Assembly: GCA_011620465.1 (NCBI GenBank)
Contig: WOZC01000031.1
Location: 13,748 to 20,928, forward strand
DNA from: Anaerolineaceae bacterium
Lineage (GTDB): Bacteria > Chloroflexota > Anaerolineae > Anaerolineales > Anaerolineaceae
DNA: 7,181 nucleotides
Direction: 5' to 3'
Shown: in pieces, positions 1-6,410 of the stretch
Layout of the letters: the number at the start of each line of letters is the position of its first letter
Position numbering within the stretch: the stretch's first letter is position 1
The notes under the pieces: model-generated
The model's input: only the letters and a program-made list of their open reading frames with translations
The model's database searches: none
Told to the model about the DNA's origin: nothing
Made by a program: the position numbers and the translations under genes

Positions 1-13
1 TGTACGAGTTTTA

Positions 14-41
14 TTACCAAACTACCAAGCTGAGATATACT
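14..41 (+). promoter_or_regulatory. Possible sigma-70-type promoter of the lipoprotein gene
   Basis: A -10-like TATACT (36-41, five of six consensus bases) is preceded, after a 16-base spacer, by a weak -35-like TTACCA (14-19, four of six). It would start transcription near base 48 and give a leader of about 60 bases before the ATG at 111. The region is AT-rich, so chance matches are likely. No other candidate in the first 110 bases looks better. Confidence 0.3.
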
Positions 42-110
42 TGTATGTCAGTACACATTCAGTAAAATTCAAGCAATAAAACTCAGATTTTAGATTAACG
101 CGGAGTAAAA

Positions 111-1511
111 ATGAAGAAACTCACTATAGTATTTATGATAATGATGTTGGCTGTTGTTTCCTGCTCTATGCCAAAACTTGTCAAGGTTGAAGACACGCCT
201 GACCCAACTGCTACCGCGGTCGTGGTAGTGCCTGAAGCGACAATTGAAGTAGTTGACCCGACAGATGTTATCCCTGAACCAACCGAAGTCTTGCCAGAAC
301 CCACTATTGAAGAAGTTGAGCCCACACCAGCCCCTCAAGCGGAATCGCTTGAGTCTTACCAGCTTTTGTGGCTGGAAGAATTTTCAAGCAATGATGGTAC
401 CTGGAATATTGGTCCGTGGACCAGCGGAGCGGGTGAGGACGAAATAACAGATGGTGAATATCGCATGACTATTTTTGAGGATAGCCATATGCTCTGGAGT
501 GAGACTTTTGACCTGGGTACACCAAATGTGATCATGGAAGTTGAGGCTCGCCTGCACGCCGGCAGCGAAGAGAATGGTCAGGGTTTTGTTTGTCGTTATA
601 CTGACGAAGATAATTTCTATTTTCTTTTCATCGGCAGCGATGGATGGTATTCCATTGATAAATATGTCGATAACGTATATGAGAATCTTGCTTCTGATTT
701 TGCCTCAAGCGATGTGATTGACCCAACGACAAACCTGATTCGCGCAGAATGCAACGGAACCAAGCTGGCTTTATGGTCAAATGGCGAACTCCTCGCTGAG
801 GTTGAGGACAGCTCTCTGCCTCAAGGTGAGGTGGGTCTATATACCCGCAGCTGGGATTCAAAAGATATCACCGTAGCTTACGACAATTTCACAATCTATT
901 CTGCTGATCTGGCTTCGGTGAATCAAGGCGGGCAATTTGATGATGGAATATTACCGGGAAATATACTCTTATCCGATGATTTTGAATCAGATTATGGTAC
1001 CTGGAAATTCGGAACTTACAAGCAATCCGACCTGGAAATTTCATACGGTTGGCTGACCTATACCATGAAGCAAGCCAATTGGGAAAGTTGGGATGTAACC
1101 GGAAAAGTAAATGCTGATGATGTCAAGATGGAAGCCTATTTTAGCAACGAAACTGAGCAGACTGAAAATCTCCAGGGTTTTATCTGCCGCTTTCAGGATG
1201 ATGAAAACTTTTACCGGATCACCTTTGGAAATGACGGCTATGTGCGCATCGGCAAACGGCTGAATGGCGAATGGACCTTCTTTGTAGATGGGTACGACAC
1301 CACGAACGCGATCGACCCAAGCTTTAACTGGGCTGAAGCCAGTTGCGAAGGAAACATGCTCAGGCTCTGGATCTACGGCGAACTTGTTGCTGAAGTAACT
1401 GACCCGGATAATTCTTTTAAGAGTGGCGATGTTGGGTTTATCGTGGGCACATTTGATGATTCTGAGGTAGTGATCAGTATTGATGATTTTGTGGTTACCT
1501 CGCTGAATTAG
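111..1511 (+). CDS. Secreted lipoprotein with two tandem concanavalin-like (LamG/DUF1080-type) domains
   Basis: The protein has 466 residues. Residues 1-17 form a lipoprotein signal peptide (Lys-Lys, then a hydrophobic core) ending in a lipobox V-V-S-C with Cys18 as the lipidation site, so it should be anchored on the outer face of the membrane. Residues 28-78 are a Pro/Thr/Val/Glu-rich linker, a spacer type common in Anaerolineae surface proteins. Two homologous beta-rich domains follow, at about 88-263 and 288-463. Each has D/E-F-x-S/D-x-x-GTW near its start, then GF-(V/I)-CR(Y/F) and a second Cys, and ends in a D-(N/D)-F strand. The fold resembles LamG/DUF1080 beta-sandwiches that often bind carbohydrate, but no catalytic residues are recognisable and the ligand is unknown. 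The start is supported by GGAG at 102-105, five bases before the ATG. The gene stands alone and converges on the lipid genes. Lipoprotein status is certain in outline; function is not. Confidence 0.9.
   Translation: MKKLTIVFMIMMLAVVSCSMPKLVKVEDTPDPTATAVVVVPEATIEVVDPTDVIPEPTEVLPEPTIEEVEPTPAPQAESLESYQLLWLEEFSSNDGTWNIGPWTSGAGEDEITDGEYRMTIFEDSHMLWSETFDLGTPNVIMEVEARLHAGSEENGQGFVCRYTDEDNFYFLFIGSDGWYSIDKYVDNVYENLASDFASSDVIDPTTNLIRAECNGTKLALWSNGELLAEVEDSSLPQGEVGLYTRSWDSKDITVAYDNFTIYSADLASVNQGGQFDDGILPGNILLSDDFESDYGTWKFGTYKQSDLEISYGWLTYTMKQANWESWDVTGKVNADDVKMEAYFSNETEQTENLQGFICRFQDDENFYRITFGNDGYVRIGKRLNGEWTFFVDGYDTTNAIDPSFNWAEASCEGNMLRLWIYGELVAEVTDPDNSFKSGDVGFIVGTFDDSEVVISIDDFVVTSLN
372..1499 (+). repeat. 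Intragenic domain duplication in the lipoprotein gene
   Basis: Codons 88-263 and 288-463 encode two diverged copies of one domain. Aligned landmarks are GTW (residues 96-98 and 296-298), GF(V/I)CR (158-162 and 356-360), a second Cys (214 and 412), GEL(L/V)AEV (225-231 and 423-429) and G-(E/D)-VG (239-242 and 439-442). The DNA still shares the identical 13-mer ATGGTACCTGGAA at 394-406 and 994-1006, exactly 600 bases apart. Most other positions have diverged, so the duplication is old. Confidence 0.85.
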
Positions 1512-1561
1512 GAATAATATTCTTTGCCGCGTTCAGAATGAGGAACAAGCCCCAAAGTAAC

Positions 1562-1602
1562 AAAAAGCCGGGTTCAAATCTTGTGATCCCGGCTTACTTT
1601 TT
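1562..1602. terminator. Bidirectional intrinsic terminator between convergent genes
   Basis: A perfect 8-bp stem, AAGCCGGG (1565-1572) pairing with CCCGGCTT (1588-1595), encloses a 15-base loop. On the plus strand it is followed by ACTTTTT (1596-1602), ending the lipoprotein transcript. On the minus strand the A-run 1562-1566 reads as TTTTT right after the stem, ending the phosphatidyltransferase transcript. It lies 53 bases beyond the lipoprotein stop and 22 bases beyond the opposing stop, as expected for a shared terminator. Confidence 0.85.
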
Positions 1603-1617
1603 AAGTAAAAAACAACG

Positions 1618-2463
1618 CTACGAGTTTTGGGCTTTTTGAGAAGAGCTGGCTTGGGCAAGCTCTTTCTCCAGCTTTTTACGAACTTTCTTTTCAGCTTTTC
1701 TTGCGGCTTTTTCAGCTTTATGGGCTTCTTTCGCCATTCTTTTAACAAGTCGGGCTTCATCTCGAACGGCAAGAGCTATGGCGGTCCGGAGTACCTGGTA
1801 AATAAAATAACCCAGGAATAAAACCGCCGCAAAGAAGACAATAATGCTTCCAATCGTCAGTCCGTACTCAACTCCCTTCAAGGTCACCGTCCAGATATAA
1901 CCACCTATACCAGTGAAGAAGAGTACAGTGTTGAGGAGGATCACAAACAGACGCACTTCGGTGGGTCCAATCCCGATACTGGTCATCTCGAAGGTGCCGG
2001 TGACGTGAGTCTTAAGATAAACCTGTATCATCAACAGCAACCAGCAAGAAAGTGCAAACAAACTGATATCGAGGCGAGCGATCCCAGAAAGACCAATTGC
2101 AGTGAAGATGATGAGCGAGGTAATCCCATCGATTGCATGGTCAGTGTAAAAACCGTAATTGGGGCGTTCGTGATGGCGATAACGCGCCAGGGTACCATCA
2201 AGGCTATCACCAAACCAGTTGATGATAAAGCCGAGGCTGGCAATGAACAGCCAGGGATTGCCTTTTATCTCGCCTCTGCCGACCATTGCGTAGGCAACGC
2301 CTGCCAGCACAGAACCTAACAGTCCAAACACTGTCAGTATATCGGAATTCACCCAGGCGGGCATGTTTCGGGCGAAGAATTGAAGTGCAGGACGCTCTAA
2401 TGGACCGAGAAGAATATTATTTGTCCTTTTATCATTTTTTGTTCCATCATTTGTGTTAGCCAT
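1618..2463 (-). CDS. CDP-alcohol phosphatidyltransferase family membrane protein
   Basis: The family transfers a phosphatidyl group from a CDP-activated lipid to an alcohol (glycerol-phosphate, inositol-phosphate, serine and similar), making phospholipid head groups in the cytoplasmic membrane. The signature D-x2-D-G-x2-A-R-x9-G-x3-D-x3-D is complete: D86, D89, G90, A93, R94, G104, D108, D112; these Asp residues bind the catalytic metals. Several hydrophobic helices follow (about 45-60, 70-84, 113-128, 134-150, 169-186, 200-222). The tail 234-281 is rich in Lys, Ala and Glu, probably a cytoplasmic helix. An ATG 48 bases further upstream (2511) is in frame, but ATG 2463 has AAGAGG four bases before it and leaves an 8-base gap to the acyltransferase gene, whereas 2511 would overlap that gene. 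Head-group specificity cannot be read from the sequence. Length is 281 residues, longer than the usual ~200 because of the tail. Confidence 0.88.
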   Translation of the reverse strand: MANTNDGTKNDKRTNNILLGPLERPALQFFARNMPAWVNSDILTVFGLLGSVLAGVAYAMVGRGEIKGNPWLFIASLGFIINWFGDSLDGTLARYRHHERPNYGFYTDHAIDGITSLIIFTAIGLSGIARLDISLFALSCWLLLMIQVYLKTHVTGTFEMTSIGIGPTEVRLFVILLNTVLFFTGIGGYIWTVTLKGVEYGLTIGSIIVFFAAVLFLGYFIYQVLRTAIALAVRDEARLVKRMAKEAHKAEKAARKAEKKVRKKLEKELAQASSSQKAQNS

Positions 2464-2467
2464 AAGA

Positions 2468-2473
2468 CCTCTT
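2468..2473 (-). promoter_or_regulatory. Ribosome binding site deciding the phosphatidyltransferase start
   Basis: AAGAGG on the minus strand lies four bases before ATG 2463 and shares two bases with the TAA stop (2472-2474) of the upstream acyltransferase. This layout indicates coupled translation and favours the shorter start over ATG 2511. Confidence 0.7.
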
Positions 2474-3392
2474 AAAGTAGATTTTCTATTAACGGAATTA
2501 CTTCCGGCCAAACCGGGTAAAACATTGCCCAGTCGGACGAATACTTACGAATAAATTCTTCAGTGGGTTTCAACACTTTTTCAACATTCAACAGGTTTTC
2601 TTCCATCAAATCGGGACGGGATTCCATCACGATCGGTTCGGAGGCATCGATAATAAAGGTGCCATCCGGCTGGCGTGAACCACATGCGATGCGGGCAATT
2701 GCCCCTGTATCAAGGCACAAGCGGGCATAAAAAGTAGGGAGAGCAGCCGGACGACCGAAGAAGACAGGTTTGTATTTCGCTTCCTCTGGATTTTCCAGTG
2801 GTCGGTCCATGCCTGTTGCCAATGCCACGCCCTCTTTTAAAGCTAATTTGGCGTTGCGGAAAGAGGTGAAAGAAATCGGATGGATATCCAACCCAACAGA
2901 GGCACGGAGCTTGTTTTGCTCCTTGTAGGCATCGTTAGGGTGGGGGTGGGAGAGTACGTACAGGGGGATCTTTAACCAACTCAGCGCCATCATAAAGAAA
3001 TCATAATTTCCAATGTGGGGACCAAGGATAAAAGTAGGGACCTTCTGATCGCGGATGTCACTAAAGGCCCGCTCCGCCTCAGGAGTGAGCCGGATCAGAT
3101 TGCGACCTTCCTCAGGGTGCTGGAAATAATAAAAATATTCGGCTAAAGAAGTGACCTGCGATGTTGTTACACGAAGGGCTTGCTGTTGCAATTCTTCTTT
3201 GTTCAGCTTCTCTCCCAAAACAACCCATTGATTGGCTTTGATAGTGTGTATCAGGTTGCTGGATTGGCGGGAAGCGAGAATTTTGCCAATAAATTTTGCC
3301 AGGCTTCGAAGTGCGGGGAGCGATTTAGTTTTCCCGAACCATAAGCCTGTCTTGATAGCTGCTGAATCCTGAATAAATTCTTTTAGACTCAT
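2472..3392 (-). CDS. Lysophospholipid/lipid A-type acyltransferase (HtrB/LpxL/PatA superfamily)
   Basis: The protein has 306 residues, the usual length for the family. The catalytic H-x4-D motif is H126-I-G-N-Y-D131, within G-P-H-I-G-N-Y-D. The second block is G-M-D-R-P (194-198), and the acceptor-pocket block is F-F-G-R-P-A-A-L-P (211-219). A C-terminal S-S-D-W-A-M-F-Y-P-V-W-P (285-296) matches the Trp/Pro-rich end typical of HtrB-like enzymes. These enzymes move an acyl chain onto a (glyco)lipid at the inner leaflet of the membrane. Gram-negative members finish lipid A, while the actinobacterial member PatA acylates phosphatidylinositol mannosides. No other lipid A gene is visible here, and pairing with a CDP-alcohol phosphatidyltransferase leans towards a phospholipid or glycolipid substrate; that is inference. 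The start ATG 3392 has no clear Shine-Dalgarno sequence, but no better in-frame start lies near it. Confidence 0.88.
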   Translation of the reverse strand: MSLKEFIQDSAAIKTGLWFGKTKSLPALRSLAKFIGKILASRQSSNLIHTIKANQWVVLGEKLNKEELQQQALRVTTSQVTSLAEYFYYFQHPEEGRNLIRLTPEAERAFSDIRDQKVPTFILGPHIGNYDFFMMALSWLKIPLYVLSHPHPNDAYKEQNKLRASVGLDIHPISFTSFRNAKLALKEGVALATGMDRPLENPEEAKYKPVFFGRPAALPTFYARLCLDTGAIARIACGSRQPDGTFIIDASEPIVMESRPDLMEENLLNVEKVLKPTEEFIRKYSSDWAMFYPVWPEVIPLIENLL

Positions 3393-3401
3393 ATTTATAA
3401 T

Positions 3402-3432
3402 ATTGTACTCTATGAATTTAATAACACATTAA
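3402..3432 (-). promoter_or_regulatory. Possible promoter of the acyltransferase-phosphatidyltransferase unit
   Basis: On the minus strand TACAAT (3402-3407) matches five of six -10 bases and sits nine bases before ATG 3392. The best -35-like element is TTAATG (3427-3432) at a long 19-base spacing, which is weak. If used, transcription would begin at or within a few bases of the ATG, giving an almost leaderless message. That would agree with the absence of a Shine-Dalgarno sequence. Confidence 0.25.
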
Positions 3433-3461
3433 CATAGAAATGGTTGTAGTAACCAGTTAAT

Positions 3462-3477
3462 CGTGACAATTGTCACG
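3462..3477. promoter_or_regulatory. Perfect 16-bp palindrome at the znuB end, possible operator
   Basis: CGTGACAA (3462-3469) is followed directly by its exact reverse complement TTGTCACG (3470-3477). The znuB stop codon (3473-3475) lies inside it. It is 70-85 bases upstream of the acyltransferase ATG, so it could be a repressor or activator site for the lipid genes, or a short hairpin (6-bp stem, AATT loop) at the 3' end of the metal operon. No T-run follows on the minus strand, so it is not a standard intrinsic terminator for znuB. Confidence 0.5.
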
Positions 3478-4300
3478 GCTTTTTAGATAGGTGCAAACGC
3501 CGGACCAGGCTGGATATCAGGAAAGCTGCGGAAGCCAGCAAAATGATCACTGGACCCGCCTGGATGTTGGTTTGGAACGAAATCACCAGTCCAAAAAAGC
3601 AAAGGAGGAAGCTGAGCACGACAGAACACAGCATGATCGGACGCACATCTTTAAAGTGGTTCAGGGCGATCGCTGGAGGTATCGAAAGCAGCGCTATCAC
3701 CAAAATTAATCCAACCATCCGCATGGCTACGACAACAGTCAGCCCAATCAACACCAACATGGTCAGGTACACCAAGTTTACCGGCACGTTGCGGACGGTG
3801 CTGAACGTTTCGTCATAAGAGATCGCCAGGAGGCTGCGGTAGGTAAAAAAGACAAACCCGAGCACCAGGAAGGCGATCAGAGCCATCAGGCGCAGGTCAG
3901 TTCCTGAAACCGCCAGTATGCTGCCAAACAGATAGCTCATCAGGTTGGCTTTGTAACCGGGGGTGAGGGAGATGAAAATGATACCAATTGCCATACCAAT
4001 CGACCACATTACGCCGATGAGCGTGTCCGCACCCGATCTTGTTTTTCGCTGAACCGCACCCATAATGAGCGCGGACGCTGTACTGAATAGCAGCGCGCCA
4101 AGCATGGGATCCATACCCAGGTAATAAGCAATTCCCACCCCACCATAAGCTGCGTGGGCGATGCCGCCGCTGAGAGAAACGATCTGGTTGAGCACCACCA
4201 GTGAGCCGATGACACCCGTCGCAAGACTGATCCAAAAGCTGGCAATCAACGCGTTGCGCATGAATTCATAGGAAAAAATAGTGCTGAGTTGTTCAATCAT
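3473..4300 (-). CDS. znuB: Zinc (possibly manganese) ABC transporter permease, ABC-3 family
   Basis: This is the membrane channel subunit that works as a dimer with ZnuC and receives metal from ZnuA. The 275-residue protein is strongly hydrophobic, with about eight membrane segments (for example 18-40, 65-83, 93-112, 136-155, 174-192, 194-212, 221-241, 248-265). Family hallmarks include S-L-S-G-G-I-A-H-A (42-50), with the conserved Ser-x-x-x-x-x-His pattern, and V-G-L-I-L-V-I-A-L-L-S-I-P-P-A (196-210). I chose ATG 4300: GAGG (4307-4310) lies six bases before it and the gene then overlaps znuC by 8 bases. Other in-frame starts are ATG 4312 (less good spacing) and TTG 4327. It is last in the operon. 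The family also contains Mn2+ and Fe2+ permeases; zinc is assigned from the metal ligands of ZnuA. Confidence 0.9.
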   Translation of the reverse strand: MIEQLSTIFSYEFMRNALIASFWISLATGVIGSLVVLNQIVSLSGGIAHAAYGGVGIAYYLGMDPMLGALLFSTASALIMGAVQRKTRSGADTLIGVMWSIGMAIGIIFISLTPGYKANLMSYLFGSILAVSGTDLRLMALIAFLVLGFVFFTYRSLLAISYDETFSTVRNVPVNLVYLTMLVLIGLTVVVAMRMVGLILVIALLSIPPAIALNHFKDVRPIMLCSVVLSFLLCFFGLVISFQTNIQAGPVIILLASAAFLISSLVRRLHLSKKP

Positions 4301-5072
4301 GATGATCCTCATGTTGATGACCTGCAATCACGCGGTGGGGAAGTCCGTGAGCTATCAGGTCTACCGGGCAGCCGTAGCCAATCTCAACCATGTCGGCGGT
4401 GAGTTCTTTGTTGCCCTGATAGATCAACTGGCGGTTCACACAGCCAATGGTTTTGACATAAGTGGAAATGGCAGTCAGATCGTGAGAAATAAGCAGGATG
4501 GCAATGTGATCGTTCAATTCAGCCAAAAGATTATAGATCTGATTGCTGGATTGGCTATCGACACTGGATGTGGGTTCATCCAGGAGTAAGATTTTTGGTT
4601 CGGCAGCCAGGGCGCGAGAAATGTAAATACGCTGGCGCTGACCACCAGAAAGCTCGTTCATGGTGCGCTTGCGGTATTCGAACATGCCAGTCTGTTGGAG
4701 CGCGAGCTCGATCACCTCTTTGTCGTAGGGTCGGATGTGGAAATTTTGCAGAAGGTTTGGCTGCAAACGCCCCAACGCTACGACGTCCCAAACGCTGATG
4801 GGGAAATGCTTGTCTTCCACCTGGAATTGGGATACGTAACCGATATGTCTGCGCCCCCGCACAGGTTCCTGACCCATCACGGAGATCGTGCCTTTGTCGG
4901 GCTTGAGCAGGCCGAGAATCACCCGGATCAGGGTGGTTTTTCCCCCACCGTTGGGTCCTATCAAACCGACATAGTCATTCTGGAACATTTCAAAAGAGAT
5001 ATCTTCCAGGATGGTATCGGCTTCATAGCCTGCCCAAAGGTTTTTGATTGATATAACTGGCTTATCTTCCAT
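4293..5072 (-). CDS. znuC: Zinc/manganese ABC transporter ATP-binding protein
   Basis: This is the cytoplasmic ATPase that powers metal import through ZnuB. All ABC motifs are intact in the 259-residue protein: Walker A G-P-N-G-G-G-K-T-T (39-47), Q-loop Q82, signature L-S-G-G-Q (141-145), Walker B I-L-L-L-D-E-P (161-167, with catalytic E166), D-loop S-S-V-D (169-172) and switch H197. The end is unusual: after C235-P-V-D-L-I-A-H242-x-x-P-H246-R it finishes with G-H-Q-H-E-D-H-H-D, so one Cys and six His fall in the last 25 residues, a potential metal-sensing or storage tail. ATG 5072 follows AAGGA by four bases, and that site overlaps the znuA stop; the gap between the genes is 7 bases. Confidence 0.93.
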   Translation of the reverse strand: MEDKPVISIKNLWAGYEADTILEDISFEMFQNDYVGLIGPNGGGKTTLIRVILGLLKPDKGTISVMGQEPVRGRRHIGYVSQFQVEDKHFPISVWDVVALGRLQPNLLQNFHIRPYDKEVIELALQQTGMFEYRKRTMNELSGGQRQRIYISRALAAEPKILLLDEPTSSVDSQSSNQIYNLLAELNDHIAILLISHDLTAISTYVKTIGCVNRQLIYQGNKELTADMVEIGYGCPVDLIAHGLPHRVIAGHQHEDHHD

Positions 5073-5079
5073 CTTTTCC

Positions 5080-5970
5080 TTAATTCAAGGCTTTTTTCAG
5101 TGAACTGCCAATGAACAGCATATTGGCAGACCAGTCGTACGCCATTGGGTCGATTTCTATGATCTCGTCGATCCCTGCCTGTTCAGCGAGCATTTGCACG
5201 TTAAGCGGGTTGGTACCGGTTTGGGTGAAGAGGGTGTGAATTCCATAGGTTTTTGAAGCAGCCAGGATCTCAGCAAGTTGGCTGGGGCTGGGTTCCTGCC
5301 CATTCACTTCAACCGGGATCATCTGGAGCCCGTAGGAATCTGCAAAATAACCCAATGAAGGGTGGATGATCAGGAATTGTGTACGCTTGTTTTGCGAAAG
5401 CATCTGTTTCAATTGGTTGTCGATCTCCTCGATCGAGGCAAGCGTTTTCTCAAGATTGCTTTGATAAAGTTCGGCATTTTCAGGGTCGACGCTTTGAAGG
5501 ACCGAGGCGATATTCCCGGCGATTTGTTCCATATTTTTAGGAGAGAGCCAGATGTGGGGGTCGAGACCTTCGTTCTCGCCACCTTCTTCGTGCAGTTGGT
5601 CAGCGACTGGAATCCGTTCGATCCCCTCTGAGATATCGATTACCTCGAGATTGCTGTTTGCATCGGTGAACTTTGGGATCCAAACCGCTTCAAATTCAAC
5701 GCCGGCAGTAAAGTAAACATCAGAAGCTGCCATGGCGGTCATCTGTACCGGGCTGGGCTCATAGGTGTGAGGATCGTCGCCGGTTGTGGTGAGCGATTGG
5801 GTCTGAACCTGCTCGCCGCCAATTTGATCGACCAACCATTGGACAGAGGCAATACTGACAGAAATCTTCAGGCGTGCATCTGCCTCAAAGGGTGTGTTGT
5901 CCCCGTTTTGGGGACTACAGGCGCTAAATAAAAATAAAAATATCAACAAGATAGGTAGGTGTTTTTTCAA
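5080..5970 (-). CDS. znuA: Zinc ABC transporter substrate-binding lipoprotein (cluster A-I)
   Basis: This protein captures metal outside the membrane and delivers it to ZnuB. With a TTG start at 5970 it has 296 residues and begins M-K-K-H, then a hydrophobic stretch and the lipobox F-S-A-C with Cys18. Expected metal ligands are H68 (D-D-P-H-T-Y-E-P), H139 (D-P-H-I-W-L-S-P), H203 (I-I-H-P-S-L-G-Y-F) and D274 (E-I-D-P-M). A His in the third position is typical of zinc-binding ZnuA/AdcA/TroA, while Mn2+-specific PsaA/MntC have Glu there. The loop before H139 (122-137) is acidic with a single His (H127), not the long His-rich loop of proteobacterial ZnuA. GGAG (5978-5981) lies seven bases before the TTG, which shares the four bases TTGA with the regulator stop codon. 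A longer frame from TTG 6003 would add 11 polar residues and has no such support. Confidence 0.92.
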   Translation of the reverse strand: MKKHLPILLIFLFLFSACSPQNGDNTPFEADARLKISVSIASVQWLVDQIGGEQVQTQSLTTTGDDPHTYEPSPVQMTAMAASDVYFTAGVEFEAVWIPKFTDANSNLEVIDISEGIERIPVADQLHEEGGENEGLDPHIWLSPKNMEQIAGNIASVLQSVDPENAELYQSNLEKTLASIEEIDNQLKQMLSQNKRTQFLIIHPSLGYFADSYGLQMIPVEVNGQEPSPSQLAEILAASKTYGIHTLFTQTGTNPLNVQMLAEQAGIDEIIEIDPMAYDWSANMLFIGSSLKKALN

Positions 5971-6404
5971 AGTTGGTCTCCAGTGTCGTTGTTTAGCTGG
6001 CAATCCGGGCAGAGCCCGAAGAGTTGTAGAAAGTGATCGCGAACTTGGAATGACGTTTCTGCTTCGACTCGCTCGACTAACTGGTCAATATCATCTGAGC
6101 CTGAGAATTCCAAGGCTTTATGGCATTCCTGGCAAACGATATGGTGATGGTGACCGGTGGTGCTGAGCATATAGCCAGGGTTGTGCTGCAGGTCATAGAC
6201 CAAGGTAACCAACTCGAGTTTGGTTAGCAGATCGAGTGTGCGGTAGACACTCACGAGTCCGATGTCGCAGTCTTTTTGTTGCAGGTTTTGGTGGATCTGC
6301 TGGGGGCTGAGGGCTACCTCAGCAGTCTCCAAAAGCTCAATGACTCGCTTTCGCGGTTCAGAAAGCCGGTAACCTTTTTGAGAGAGTATTACTTTCCAGT
6401 CCAT
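5967..6404 (-). CDS. Fur-family metalloregulator, probably Zur
   Basis: This 145-residue protein is a DNA-binding repressor that uses bound metal as co-repressor. The winged-helix domain occupies about 1-80, with G-Y-R-L-S-E-P-R-K-R-V (11-21) and the recognition-helix region G-L-V-S-V-Y-R-T-L-D-L-L (49-60). The metal domain has H-H-H-H (85-88), C91-x-x-C94, H124 and C132-x-x-C135; the two CxxC pairs form the structural zinc site of the family. Being first in a zinc-uptake operon points to Zur, but Fur, Mur or PerR specificity cannot be excluded from sequence alone. ATG 6404 is chosen. An in-frame TTG at 6431 would add nine residues encoded by the operator palindrome itself, which is unlikely. 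The Shine-Dalgarno is weak (AAGAAA). The stop overlaps the znuA start by four bases, so the two are translationally coupled. Confidence 0.88.
   Translation of the reverse strand: MDWKVILSQKGYRLSEPRKRVIELLETAEVALSPQQIHQNLQQKDCDIGLVSVYRTLDLLTKLELVTLVYDLQHNPGYMLSTTGHHHHIVCQECHKALEFSGSDDIDQLVERVEAETSFQVRDHFLQLFGLCPDCQLNNDTGDQL
5978..5981 (-). promoter_or_regulatory. Ribosome binding site deciding the TTG start of znuA
   Basis: GGAG on the minus strand lies seven bases before TTG 5970 and inside the last codons of the regulator gene. Together with the TTGA stop/start overlap and the compact Met-Lys-Lys signal peptide it fixes the znuA start at 5970. Confidence 0.7.
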
Positions 6405-6410
6405 AGTTTT

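Noticed and set aside
1567..1593. GGGTTCAAATC in the hairpin loop looks like a tRNA T-arm, suggesting a tRNA remnant or attachment site.
   Set aside because: No acceptor, D or anticodon arm lies upstream, the stem is 8 bp with a 15-base loop, and the A- and T-runs on its flanks explain it fully as a terminator.
3441..3455. Small dyad TGGTT / AACCA with a 5-base loop between znuB and the acyltransferase gene, considered as the operon terminator.
   Set aside because: The stem is only 5 bp and AT-rich, and only three T residues follow on the minus strand. It is too weak to call a terminator.
3897..4245. Long alternative-frame open frames within znuB.
   Set aside because: They lie inside a clear ABC-3 permease gene, and their translations lack family features; they are shadows of the real frame.
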